DNA of 64,000 nt from Sinotaia quadrata (lineage: Eukaryota; Mollusca; Gastropoda; Architaenioglossa; Viviparidae). The notes beneath the pieces were generated by a model. That model was not told the origin of the DNA and ran no database searches. It saw only the letters and a list, made by a program, of their open reading frames with translations. The translations under genes were made by a program, and so were the position numbers. This document shows positions 1 to 13,511 of this stretch, piece after piece (position 1 is the first letter of the stretch; the number at the start of each line of letters is the position of its first letter). The stretch is from positions 107,542,635 through 107,606,634 of the forward strand of contig CM054180.1 of assembly GCA_028829895.1 (NCBI GenBank), in the 5' to 3' direction.

Positions 1-170
1 TCACCTCTTTAGTTGTTAAATCCAAGATGTTGTGATTACTATAATGGTTGTTACATTTAACACATTGCGACTAATAGTACAGTTGTTAAATCAGGACCAT
101 GTGACTACTGTTATATATGTTTAAGTTAACCCTTTTGAATACTGTTATGGCAGTGTGACTCTTAAATTAT

Positions 171-206
<36 letters not shown>

Positions 207-214
207 TGCAAACC

Positions 215-220
215 TTTATT
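215..220 (-). terminator. AATAAA polyadenylation signal
   Basis: AATAAA on the minus strand, 48 nt past the stop at 268, followed by a CTTT tract (171-207). Supports, but does not prove, a transcript end here. Confidence 0.35.
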
Positions 221-267
221 CACTAATTAGAATTTGATTTTCAATCTCCATCACTTAAAACACATTA

Positions 268-645
268 TTATTTTTGTTTGTTCACCTTTCGGTCAATCAC
301 ATAATTCGTATCACAAAGGATACCCAATGCTTGAGTGGATTTAGTATAACCATACCACCCGTATCTTTTTACATCGTATCGTTTCCTCCCTCCTCGAACC
401 TTCAACTCTGACCTCGGGAAAGGTCTTTCGGAGGCTGAATGCGATCTGCGGAAAGGTCCCTGCTGTTGTTGTTTGAAATACGGCATGAAAACGACATGGT
501 CGGCTGTCCGTGTTTGTCTCATGCGGACCGTTTTCTTGCAATGCGGGTGTTGGTTCGAATCGTTTAAATGATTGTTCTGCTCTTTAGTTCTGAGAAACGG
601 GTCGAAAGGGCTACCGTCGGCGTTGGCATGGAAAGGCTTTGTTTT
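268..645 (-). CDS. Possible terminal coding exon of an unrecognised gene
   Basis: An open frame of roughly 126 codons ends in TAA at 268-270; it stays open leftward from an in-frame TAA near 656-658, with a possible weak acceptor (GTCGACAG|AAAAC). It is clearly more GC-rich than its surroundings and compositionally protein-like: FHANADGSPFDPF, a QQQQ run, a basic RGGRKRYDVKRYGWYGY stretch. AATAAA follows 48 nt after the stop at 215-220. I recognise no domain. It could also be chance; an internal ATG would give 84 codons. Confidence 0.35.
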   Translation of the reverse strand, partial: KTKPFHANADGSPFDPFLRTKEQNNHLNDSNQHPHCKKTVRMRQTRTADHVVFMPYFKQQQQGPFRRSHSASERPFPRSELKVRGGRKRYDVKRYGWYGYTKSTQALGILCDTNYVIDRKVNKQK

Positions 646-1751
646 CTGTCGACTTTACATCAGGAATACTGCTATTATTCTCGCAAAATGTATTATCATT
701 CGCGCTTCGTCCTGAAGCCATGGCAGCATACTAAATACGAGTAATATGGCGCTCTTCAGTCTCAGGGGTTTTTTTTTGAAGATGACTGATTATTTGCTGT
801 TAATGATGTGGTGGTTGTTTAGTGGATAGTAATGTTGGATATTATTGATTATTAATTGTGCTTCTGATGAATGATAGATTTCTTCGATATTTTATGTTGG
901 TTGAAGATTATTGATTATTACTGGTGGCACTGATAAATTATATGGTGTTCGGTTTTATCTTTGTTGAAGAACATTGATTATTATTTAGTGCTATTAAAAA
1001 ATATACTTGTTGTTTATATGATTTTTTTTTTGGGGGGGGAGGAGGGAGTGTTATCATTACTACTGATAAGAATGTCATATTCGCCTTGGTGTTAATAATG
1101 TTGAAGGTAGTTGTCGACGGTTTTGCTTAGAATGAAGTCGGAATTATCATAAAGAATAAAATAGAATGTATTGCTGTGACTGTGGACTTCTTTATTTATT
1201 CGTTTATTTTAATGCATTTATTTCATATTGTTGTTACAGATGGTACTGGTATCGTTAAGCCTGAGGATTTTGCTTATAGTTTACTACTAAATATTGGTCT
1301 TGGAAGTATGTGATGCTACTAAATATTGGTCATGGAAGTATGTGAAGCTACTAAATATTGGTCATGGAAGTATGTGATGCTACTAAATATTGGTCATGAA
1401 AATATGTGATGCTACTAAATATTGGTCATGGAAGTATGTGCAAGTCTACAATGGCTACTTTGAATCTTACAAAGAACATAAAACATTTATGTTATCGCTG
1501 TCAATACGGCCTTTCATATACATCACACTTCATTTAATTTAATTCGAAGTTTTTGGCAACTCCAAACCCGTTTTTATAGAAGTTTAATTTCATTTAAATT
1601 GGTAATGCATTATTCTCAGTTTGCTCTGTGTCCAAACTAGTATGCATTCATAATGGTGATATTTGAATTGCGTACTCATTGAAAACTTTCGTTTTCTACC
1701 ACATATTTTAAGAGAGCAATCAAATAAACTGCAATCAGTTCCCCCCCCCCC

Positions 1752-1820
<69 letters not shown>

Positions 1821-4800
1821 ATCGTACAGTCAAATGTAGAAAGAACACCATTTAAAAGTATAAAGTATTTTTTTAATGCATTTAAAACTTCGCAATCGAA
1901 CAAGATTAGCAATCTATTGCTATATGTATAGTTATTTCCACGTCACACCCACCCGCTGTCTCTCACTACCACCACTCCTCGAAACCACCATCCTATCACA
2001 CTTTCGAAGTCCATTGTTTCTTGATTGGACCCCAATTTTATGCTAACTATCGTCTTTGTACTAGGTACCTCATCCTTTTGATGCAGAACGTTCGCTGCTG
2101 TGACAAGGGTTTTCAGAGAAAACGGCTATTTCCCGCCCGCTGTCAATCGTTTAGTTCCTAATCTGTTTTCTCCCACGTGGAGAAGGCCTGGGCCAGTGGG
2201 ATTAGCGAGCGGGTCGTACTTCCTCTTTGCACGAAAATGATTATACCCCGTGTGCAAACGGGGACTAAGAAAAGCTTTAAATGGGTGAGTATTGAAGGTT
2301 AGAAACTTGGAGGGGTTGGGGTGAAGGTGGAAGGGATAAATTGTTGACAAAGTAAAAGCTTGAATAAAGACTGGACGTGAATCATTGACAGGATTAAATG
2401 ATGTATTGAATGAACTGGTGACTCGAATAGGTTACAGAAGATAGACTGACACCTCTCACATTACAATAGAGAGTTAAATACAACAGACATACAGGTTTAC
2501 AAAAGACACAAGATATAGACTTATATTCACATAGCTGTTTAGTTAATGCTATGGTCACTCAAATTAGTCTTTAGCTCTTAATTGAGCACAGGTAGCAACG
2601 AGAGTCTGCATTGACAAGAACCGCTACTCTCCCAAACTTTATAACTTGAAATTAGAGTAACTTCCCTTGACGGAGAAAATGTAGAGGGAAATGCAAAGTA
2701 ACTTCAGACGAGACAACTTAGAGTACTTCTGTTTCGAAACCACTGTCGCCATGAAGCCCAAATAATTATTCATGCTAATAGGTTGCTATAGAAGAATGTT
2801 GTTCATTACTGCTGGTTCAAGGCCTAAACTATGCCAGATTTAGGAGCCTCTGATGACAATGTCTAGCGCACCTATTTGAGGCTGAGTTGGTCCTACCTAG
2901 AAGACAACAGCAACGTGATGTCACCTCCATCCAGGACTCCGTGATCAGTTGCAGATCTTCATGAGACTCTAGTTAAGTGTGCTCTCTCCTAATGAACTGA
3001 TCAGTCGAATAAACAATATACAAATAATCAGGCAGGGTGGGTGGGATAGACAAACTCTTGAATTTTCTGTGATCAAAATGATGTCTTTTTACTACTATTG
3101 TTGTTAAATTTTACTTGTTACCTTCACCCATGTTACATAATTTGTTGTAATTGCCGACTAGAGCTGGTATGGGGGCAGAGCCGGAGGAATAATATCATAA
3201 TCATAACTAATAATAAAAGGGGAGATAACGTTACTAGCTTGGATATATCAGCTGATTTATCTGTCAGTGTGTCATTGAGTAATAGCCCAAATCTTTGGCA
3301 TATTCATGGAAGATAGGTCAGGCTGTCCGGCTGTCGCTAGTATTAGAAGAGAATCAAAAACCTAATATTGATATTTGAGAATCTGATATAGTGACAGGGT
3401 CATTTAACATTAACGGACACGTGACAATAATAACAGAGTTTGACTAATTATTAACAAGAGAAAGACCAAAGGAGAATTAGGCATGCATAATTAGTCATTA
3501 TTATGATAACATGCCCAATTCACGCAACATTACACAGATTCATCTGTCACTATAATTAATATCTAAACCAAGAGAATTAATTCATGGAGACTGAAGGGTG
3601 AATCTGGCAACCAGTCTGTCATCAGCATAGGTGTAACATTAAAATTAGCAACCTTTAAATTCTCTTGCTGAGACAGGGTCTTTAAACAAATGCAGGAATG
3701 TAACACAAGGCTCCAGTCAACAGACTGTGAGTCAGAGACTGTGTGTCAGAGACTGTGAGTCAGATACTGTGTGTCAGAAACTGTGAGTCAAGAGACTAGA
3801 GACTGCTTGGTGGATTTCTTGTTTATTAGACTACAGACTAAGTCCAGCCAGCAGTAGCTAACCTTTTTTCTTGTCTATTAGACTATAGACTAAGTCTGGT
3901 CTGTGCAGCAATTCTGATTTCTTGTCTGTTAAACTATAGACTATGTCTAGCGGGCTGTAGCTAACCTTATTTCTTGTCTATTAGACAAAAGATTAAGTCT
4001 GGTCTGTGCAACAATGTGGTTTATTGTTTATTAGACTATAGACTAAGTCTGGTCTGTGCAGCAAGCTGATTTCGACTGACGCGAGTTTCTTTAACTGATA
4101 GTTGAAAATAACCTCCTCTCCCCTCAATAATCACACGGCCCGGGATAAAGGTTCGTCCTCTTACGAGGTGGTCCAGATCCCCTCCACTTTCATAATCTAT
4201 TTATTTTTTTTTTTATCCCACATTTGGTGCTAGGCGTGAGAATTCTTTCTTCTTTATTTTTCCCTTCTCGCAATTTAGATTTCCATAAATCGGAACGAAT
4301 GTGGACAGTGTGTGAAGTTTTCCATTAACCCGCATTACAAATGCTTACAAGATTTCCTATAAACGCGAGATCGAATGCTATTGCGTTTGGCACACGTGTT
4401 GCTTTTCTTCACACTTACAAACGTGCACATGAATAACGCCCGGTAGATTATGAAGAAAGTTTAATTTCACAATGCAAGGAATAAGAGTTCGTGTTTTCAC
4501 TAAAGCTTTATTCCTAAGCTATTTGGAAAGTTTCCATTTTATTGCAAGCTGGTACAAAGTCCATCCAGCAGTTCGCGGTCTGACGTACGCGTTGTTGTCG
4601 GGAAGAGCCACCTGTGGTAAGACCATAATTTTCTATCAACGATCTTGAATAAGTTATTAAGTTTCAATAAAAGTGTAATATGCTTCTGCGCTTTTCTTCA
4701 TCATACACATCCACGTTGGATATTTCACCAGATAATTTATATTAAGTATTTCACCCTATAATGAATATTAAGTATTTCACCATATAATGAATATTAAGTA

Positions 4801-6629
4801 TTTCAACATATAATGAATATTAAGTACTTCACAGTATAATTTACATTGTGCAATGCATCATGTACAGTCACACAATGTATTTTAACATGCACATTCTTAT
4901 TGTGATATTACAATATACATTCACACGTGTTATTATCTCATAGCAGAGCTCGACATTAAAATAAAATATATTCATGTCTCAAAGTTTGTCGATTCTATTT
5001 CATTTTACTGAATAAGTATAGATTGTTGTCCATAGTACATATATGCTTGTGTATGTTTGTGTATACATTTGTGTATGGTGAAAGGTGAAGAAAGAATTGA
5101 TGTAAGTAGGTTGACAAAGTTATCATTGACTGATACAGAGGTCAAGCACAACAGGAGAGCTAGTAAATTTTGCAAACATATACCGGCATAAAAATAATCT
5201 GATGGCGTGAACTTGAAAAGCTTAGGAATAATTTGTAATACTGGTCGTGAAAGATATCACATGATTTATTGTAATGCCAGTGTGTTGAACAGCTAACTCT
5301 GCCTGACTAAAAACTATCCCATTCTGGTACTTACAGTGGTGGTGGTTGTTGACCCACTAACAATCCAATGGACGATAAACGTTGTGTCCAGGGTCACACG
5401 ACACTACGGTTGACCACCGACGTTAACCTAAACAAAGACAATTCAATACAAGATGAAATTACTTTCACCAAATGGGGGGGGGGGAGAGATAAAAATAAAA
5501 GATATGTAAAATATCGGGGGGGGGGGAGGGGGGGCTGTTCTGCCTACGTTTTTGGGAAGTCATCGTAGTTTGTCGCTAACGTCCCGGTTAATCGTTACCA
5601 CTATCACACAACATTATTCAGTCCCTTGGTGATCTGTCAACACTACGTATTGATCTGTAGGCTGTTAGTCACAGCATCCAAAGTGCATTCACATGCACAA
5701 TTGATGTTTTTTCTTTTTAATAATGGAAGCATAGTTACATACATTAACATTAACGAAATTGGGACTGCGAGAGGGATGAACTAGTGCAAACAATACAGGA
5801 CAGGACAGTATAAATATCATAATCAGCCTTTCAAAATAATAGTAGGCAATTTATTTTTTATTGATAGGCTCTGATTTATATTTCTTGTCATATGTATTCC
5901 CTTTCATTATAAAGAGATTAAATCACGTATCACAATTCACTCATGCATAAAACATACACTCTGGATAAAGGACAACAATTTCTGAATCAATGGGTAATGA
6001 AAATAGAAACGAACATTAATAAATTACGATTTATACACTTACGGTAATTATCACTCTCAACAAAATAACAAACTTATCTTAAAAGTTAGAAAGTTATGCA
6101 AAAGTCGATGTTTTAGTCCCTAAGCTACATGGTTCCGCGTCAAACTAATTTAATAATAAACTATATAATAAACGGGTTAGTCTGCTAAAGATTAAGTGAT
6201 TTCCCTAGATATTTCTTTCACCAGGGACAGGTTGAGGTCACGCTCCGCCATCCAGTGAACTGTCTTCAGATCTGGTACTGTCTCTTATCATAATTCATGT
6301 AATTGCAGTCAGTTCAGTCTGGGATAGCAAAACGAACGGAAGGGAAAAAAATTTTTAGTCCAACTCGGCTGTCTGGTTTGACTGTCTTGACGAATTACCA
6401 TCATTCAGTTCACTTAGCTGTGCTGAAAATCTCAGATGATTTCCAAAGTCAACAAGAGACGGATTTCAACTGGTTTTAATAACAGAGAAATTATTTTGTC
6501 ACTCAAACCTTGCGGTTTTCGGAGCGTTTTCCAAAGTCTCCTGGTCTCTCTCTTTCTAGTTTAGAAAACACAACCTCAAATAGATTAGTCTCCTTTCTAG
6601 TGCCCTTAGGCAGCTAGAATAAAGTTTTT
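646..6629. other. Intergenic, AT-rich, with tandem arrays; no gene supported
   Basis: Holds a 32-bp array (1284-1442, five units with CTACTAAATATTGGTCATGG), a poly-C plus CA tract (1741-1814), 14-bp GAGACTGTGAGTCA repeats (about 3720-3795), a 52-bp array (3816-4070, TATTAGACTATAGACTAAGT), a 26-bp array (about 4732-4845, ATATTAAGTATTTCACC) and G-runs (5474-5535). Short open frames here are unsupported. Confidence 0.6.
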
Positions 6630-7640
6630 AAAAATTGGTTTAACTGACTGAGAGAATAGAGTTAGAAATATTTCGTGTAATTTTGCTATTGATATGTTAT
6701 ACTTGTGTTTTTTGTAGAGATGTATTATGTTGGTAGACTATTATTTCTACAAATTTGAACTATGATGCTTGTATGTAGTATGCTAAACAGCAGACGTTGT
6801 TTATATTCATAAACTATTATAGTGTATTTATTATGCTGTGTAGATGTATCGGGCTAATAAATACTGTTGCAGGAAAGAGTAAGCTGAGATTTGAATGTAA
6901 GAAAGAATGGAGGTAGAGATGAATAAAATGGGAACTCAGCGTTTGTTCTCTGATTATATTTCACAGGAAAGAAGCAGCCTTTTTGTTTTTACCAGAATCT
7001 CTCAGTTAAACTGATCTATAAACTACTATGACTGTGGTAGATGCGAGAAGTGTCTACCCCCAGTGTGTAAGTGTAAGGATACACTGCACTCTGTTGAAGT
7101 ATTGTGACAATGTATGCTCATCAACATCATGGAATTTCTGGTACAAGAAAGAATGAAAATTGCTACATTGTTGTTCTGCTTCATGAAACTTATATGGCGA
7201 AGGAGTGCCAGATTAGCTTCAAAGAAAATGGCGGCTCATTAGTGCTCTACAAAGTGCAAGAGAAACATCTGAAGAACTGACAATTGTATTGTGACAATGA
7301 ACTTGTGACATTGTTATGAATGTACACGAAGACTATTGCAGCAATCACCTAGACAAGGTTACGTACAAACTATAAATCCATTTATGTTGTCTGATAAAAG
7401 CTATCATGCTAATTATGTGTTACGATCTAAAACTGTTTGAAATTATTCAAATGTGGTTCCTGGAAATATTAATGCCAAGTCATCTTTTCCATTGTATTTG
7501 CTATATGTATATTTGATTGTTGATTTAATGAATTTATTGATCTGCTAACGCACATTGATAACCATATTTTGGAAAGATAGTGGGTGGAGGGGTGGGCTCA
7601 CTAAATATAGATTAAAAGACGGATTTATCACTTTTCGTAC
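6630..7640 (+). mobile_element. Diverged LTR-like copy, same family
   Basis: 6650-7010 matches the middle of the LTR at 37956-38728 (GCTATTGATATGTTATACTT, GGCTAATAAATACTGTTGCA, GAAAGAATGGAGGTAGAGAT). 7490-7640 matches the 3' part seen in the 25.9-kb and 32.3-kb copies (GATTTAATGAATTTATTGAT, ACTAAATATAGATTAAAAGA). No internal element beside it: a solo or broken LTR. Confidence 0.6.
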
Positions 7641-8903
7641 CTGGTCCAAACATTCTTCAGAGACATGATCCTCTTGTATAGACACTAACACTTTAGGTCC
7701 ACTTGCTGCAGCCAAATGGGAGACAATTCAGACTGGAGATTACATAAATATTTTGGCTAGCTCAGACTCCACCATAAAAGTTATAAATATCGACAGGGCC
7801 AAGTTACACAATTTTGTACAACGAACGATACTCGATAAGCAGTGTTTGCTCATATCGGAGCTCACACGCAACGTGACTATGCAACGTGACTAAAGCGCAT
7901 TGATCATATTCAATTTTATTACGAACATTTCTTTTGCTACACCCCAACCTGTAGAAGTTATCCCACAGTTGCGTGCGCCCATAATCTAGAGGAATAGTGG
8001 CCGGTAACTCGCTAATGGCCACCATAAAAACAACAACGGCGGCTGGCAATTTTATTGACCGGTAACTACGTTATTCTTTCTTGTTCTGACTTTTAAAACG
8101 GTTTTCATTTATTCCACTTTCAAATAACCATCCCCACTTTCTCCAGTAGACCCAGTGTCGATAGAACTGATAATTTGCAAACAATTGTAAATCAAGATTA
8201 CGCTTCTTGACTTAACGATTGACAAACTGACAAACACTGGAATACACAAACGCTTCTAGACTTTTTCATTATTTCACTCCTCTCTCTTCCGTCCCTGACT
8301 CATTTAATTTTAATAATAGCGTTGGGGGAGGAGGAGGGGTGGGAGAGGGAGGATACAATAGCAGGATAATACTCACCGGGCGAAGTCACGCTCGATGTCA
8401 CACTCTATCTTCTTCAATACTGTCACGTGCTCTTGTTGAAGTTCCGTCGCTGGCCATCGCTATTTTAAAGCCTTGCAGGAACGAAAATTAATATTTAATA
8501 TTTAGACGATTTTTGTCTTTGAGGTAAACGACAGAACAAACCGGCCGGCCCCATTGAGGTGCTTTAAATGCTGAAAAGCCATAGTAATCTATAGCAGGCT
8601 AGAACAAAGATGTCACTTTTAAACAATTTAAATATTTCATGATTTTTTTTTTAACCCACCTAGCTTCATCTCGCAAGATGAAAAGATATTCCTGAGAATA
8701 GATAGAAAGAGGGAGAGGTAGTGTGATGAACGAGGCATTAAAAAGCATTTAACATTTATATCCGTACTGTATTTTCTTTCTGTCCTCAGATCAGTGGCTC
8801 ACGTGAGCCCGGTAAAGTTAATGTTTCAATATGTATATAAGTTGTTTGGATGCATATTATATAGTTCAAACATCACTTATATGAAATAGTTTTCCTATCA
8901 CAC

Positions 8904-8973
<70 letters not shown>

Positions 8974-8993
8974 ACACACACATACACACACAT

Positions 8994-9048
<55 letters not shown>

Positions 9049-9213
9049 CGTATTACTGTATAATCATGAACAAGTAAGTGAAAGGAAGTCACTGGTCAGT
9101 GAAGGATTATATCCGAGTTTGTTCAATGCATGCATTTCTTATGCACTTTAGAACAGTTATTGCATCTATCTATCTGTCTATCTATCTATCTACCTATCTA
9201 TCTATCTATCTAC

Positions 9214-9275
<62 letters not shown>

Positions 9276-9296
9276 GTCTATCTATCTCTCTACCTG

Positions 9297-9383
<87 letters not shown>

Positions 9384-10504
9384 GTCTGTCTGTCTGTCTA
9401 TTTATCTATCTAAAGTAAGTAAAGTTGATTTTAACAGTTTGGGAAAAGACTTTACCTAATTAAACTCTTCTGTAACATATACAAATGATTAAATCCTACC
9501 ATTATGTACAGTTTCTATAATTCATCATTTCCTGATCCAAGATTCACTCACTCACTCACTCACTCACTCACTCACTCACTCACTCACTCACTCTTATTGT
9601 CAATTTTATGGAGACATAGGCATACCATGAATAGAGATATTGATAGAGATACAGAAAATAACATAAATATATAACAATGCGCGAACAGACATATTAGCAA
9701 GCAATAATAATTTTAAAAGAAAAATAAAGGAAATAAATAAAGTAATGTATTGTAAACGAACATTAGATAACCGTTTCCGTACATATTTTATTATGTTTGG
9801 GCGTTTTAAATGTTTATCGATCGCATTATTCCTGTTATTATTATACCTAATATTTGTCATGCATCCTTGGCGGCAGTGCCCGGCCTATCGCACTAATTGT
9901 TTCATGAGCTACGTCTTTGTTGTTGTTGTTAGCAAGTTAACTCGCCGTAACGAGAAACAAGACTATGTCATGAATAAGTAACACCTATTTCTAGTATGGC
10001 CCGCTTCCCACATTTCATCGCTAAAATCTTTCACAAAAGCGTTGTTTTAGCGTAGACAGCCCTAGTATGTTGGCAAGTTAAACCCGATCCTTTACAAATG
10101 CGTTCATTCGAAAAGCGGATCGGTAATAGTATTGCAAAATGTATCATAGATAGAGCCATTGGATTTGTGACGTTTTATTTTCTTTTATTTATGAAGTTTT
10201 ATTTTCTTCTTCTTCCCTTTTTTTTTTTTTTTAAGGGGGGAAGGGTGGTTTTTGTTTATTATTTGTTAGTGATATATTGCTGCAAGAACAGAGGTTTCTG
10301 CGTATTTTTTTATTTAATGACGCACTAGTTACAATAGCTTGCCCTTGACAAGAGAACGTTGTATAGCTCCATGTTGTGTTACAAATACTGCACCATTCAA
10401 AGGCATACACAGTAGCTTTCTCCTCCAGCGTGCAGTGTCTTTGAGGGATTACTAAAATATTTAAGATGCATTTTATTCTCAACTTGCTTTCAACGCACTC
10501 ACTG
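7641..10504. other. Intergenic with large microsatellites
   Basis: (CA)n with interruptions at about 8905-9045, (TATC)n with TGTC variants at about 9162-9412, (CTCA)n at about 9545-9592. All long open frames between 8904 and 9459 are repeat artefacts. Nothing gene-like seen in the remainder. Confidence 0.6.
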
Positions 10505-10925
10505 GTATGTGAAATGAATGTGTGACAAAAGTAAATTTGCCCCCTCCCTATTTTTTATTTTTATTGTTATTTAAGTTGCTAAATTGTCAAAGTGACCCAA
10601 CCTTGTGCACTCCTTATGGTGTTATTTTAAAAGTGTTTGGGTTGAAGTAAACAGCCTGAGGCTAGATATTGATATTCTTATGTTGGAGAAGAAAGTGGGT
10701 GGGTGGAAGATCGCTATATATAGATTAAAGTCGGATTTGTCTTCTCTTTAAGAAGTTTCCACCTGCAGAAACCTTATGTGACTGTAAACATTTTTTTATG
10801 ATGTGGAATTGTGAAAACGTTTAAAATATCCGCCAGACTCATTTTGGGGTCACTATCATATCCTCAAGGTGCTCTTGTACCGGATGGGTATCTACCCCCA
10901 AAAAATGTAAGGGAGACGATTCAAA
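10505..10925 (+). mobile_element. Partial LTR-like copy, same family
   Basis: Begins AAGTAAATTTGCCCCC and includes TTGTCAAAGTGACCCAAC and ATATAGATTAAAGTCGGAT, then TTCCACCTGCAGAAACC; collinear with the copy at 15697 but truncated at its end. Confidence 0.6.
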
Positions 10926-12382
10926 AGAAAATAAATTTCAATCCAGCTAACAGAGAAACAGATTAGGTGATATATCCAAAAATCTTCTACCACCAACCTG
11001 TCTCCCCACTTATGCATCAGCCAATCTATTTTCAAATTGTCAATCTGTCTGTCTAATTGTCAACCTTTCAATTTGACATTCACTCTAGACGTTTTCAGTC
11101 TCTAAGCTCACCAAAGACTGTGACATCCTCTGACACGTGCGCCACTTAGTTAATGAAGATAATTATTATTTTAAAATTAATCCCTCATAACAAATTTCAA
11201 GTGATGAGTATATTAATTTTATATTATATTAATGATCCTCCAACGGACTTCTGGATCTAACTTTATTTTATCATTTTATATTATATTAATGATCCTCCAA
11301 CTTACTTCTGGATCTAACTTCTTATAACTTATCTCATCATCTGGATCTAACTTCTTATAACCTAGCTCAATAACTGGATCTAACTTCTTTTACCTAGCTC
11401 GTCATCTGGATCTAACTTCTTACAACCTATCTCATCATCTGGATCTAACTCCCTAGCTCATCATCTGGATCTATTATTGTGTTGGTTTCTAAATGATGGA
11501 CTAGGACTTGTGTGTGCTATTCCCTGTGATTACCTTAGGTTTGTATTTGACTATTATAAAATAAACTATCGCTATCCAAAAGAAACCGTGTTGTGATATA
11601 TCGTTCATCATCATCACATCCCCATCAAGAGATACCACCTCACGTCCACTTCTATATGTTGGGGCTGTGAGCACATCCTTCACTTTCAATGTAATCAAGT
11701 ATTTTAGATCTACATCATCAAGTACTTTAGATCTGCAAGTATTTTAATCTGCGTCATCAAGTACTTCACACCTGTGGCATTTTATCTGTGGCATCAAGTA
11801 CATTATATCTGTGTCATCAAGTACTTTATGTCCGCGTCATCAAGTTATTTATATTTGTCTAAAAGTACTTCATGTTTCTGTCTTTTTTATAAGTCATCAG
11901 CATCCTTAAACATTTTCTTACTTTTCAAGCTACGTAATGGTTGTGTCCCATTAATTACTCATAGATCAGAGGTGAAAGAAAAATAAACATAGAATACAGT
12001 ATTTGTTTGTAAATGGAACATTTATCTCAATGCCAGAACAGCACACTATGATAACTTCGGACAGGATTACGTACCCTTCTAGATAAGAGACATAACTCTT
12101 GTATGCCAACATTAACATAATTTGTCAGTGAAGAGTCTGTAGTAAATGACACCATTACACACATCTCTGTATTCTAGAACAATCAACGTAATTTAATTAA
12201 TCGTTCATATCGCTGTTCAGCATTATCAGGTAACATTTGTTCTGTACACAGCTTTAACACGCAAAAATGTTGACACAATTTCAAAGTAAATCGCACTACT
12301 AAACATACCCTAGCACGCAGGGGAGGCAAAAACACATGCACTTCAAAGCACGCAAAGACAAAGCGGTCTAGACGTAAGGACT

Positions 12383-12455
12383 GGCACGAGATTCAAACGG
12401 AGACCCCGTGCTCACACAGTATGGCAAGAGTCCCTTTGTAGCAACAGGCTCAAGA
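12383..12455 (-). repeat. Possible tRNA-derived SINE fragment
   Basis: Minus strand shows GTTTGAATC, resembling a B box, and TTGCTACAAAGGG about 45 bp upstream, resembling an A box: the spacing of a polymerase III promoter. No clean cloverleaf, so it is not called a tRNA gene. Confidence 0.3.
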
Positions 12456-12819
12456 TAACAGTTGAACCGATTAAGAAATTCAATCATTTGAGAACATCCA
12501 GGTAAACCTTGGGCGGATGTCGGCCAAAGATAAAGATTTATGTTTTGCTTTGCGGTGGGAGGTATTAGACTTATTTTGCAAATACCGTAAAAAGCGATTT
12601 AAAGATTACGAGAGGAGCATGTTATTTATATAGGTACATACATGTGTAGCATATCTATGTCTTTTTAATGAATTGCGTGCTTACGGCAGCGCATAGAAGG
12701 GGTATTTTATTCTATTAAGTCTGGACATAAACTAAAAAGGGTTATTTTTCTCCACGCGACAACAAGACAGATAGAGAATGTACATATCAATGAACAATTG
12801 TCAAGAAATAGTTTAAACT

Positions 12820-12870
12820 GTCTCTTACTAGTCTAACAACGTTAATAAACTTGTTAGACTAGTAAGAGAC
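12820..12870. repeat. Perfect inverted repeat, 20-bp arms, 11-bp loop
   Basis: Left arm GTCTCTTACTAGTCTAACAA (12820-12839), right arm its exact reverse complement (12851-12870). Could form a strong hairpin in DNA or RNA. No gene around it. Confidence 0.9.
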
Positions 12871-13445
12871 TTTTGTAATAGCACTTTTTTTTGTTTGTTT
12901 TCCAACAGATAACAGAAATTAACATTATTTTCAAAGACCTAGTTTTTATTTATTTTATTGTCATCGTCTTTCTTGTTTGTTTGTTTGTTTCTTTCTTTCT
13001 TTCTACTTTTTATAAAGTGCGAAGATTTCTTATTTGTAAATGAATTTTAGGAAATATTCTTTGAAGCTGAGATATTTGTTGTAAACAAAGAATTCTTTTC
13101 CGGCTTTAAAGTATACATACGTTTGTCCTTAAATTTTACTCGGATTACTCCATATGTCGTACATTTACATTTTTCTTCCACCAGTCTTTAATGGGACCGT
13201 TCACTGATATGTTCCACCAGTTTTTAATGGGACCGTTCACTGATATGTTCCACCAGTCTTTAATGGGACCGTTCACTGATATGTTCCACAGGACAGAAAA
13301 TGAGTTACTGTCACTGAACAGTAGTCGATATTGGAAAAAAAAATTAACATTTCAGAATGAGATGAAATGAATTGCTCCTTTCCACTGAACTAGTGTGGTC
13401 TGAATTCCGTTGCCTCTATAAGCAGAATTGATACTTAACCCTGAT

Positions 13446-13511
<66 letters not shown>

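Noticed and set aside
8904..9459. Repeat peptides (poly CV, poly IYLS) and any CRISPR-like impression of regular repeats
   Set aside because: Simple microsatellites; no spacers and a eukaryotic context.
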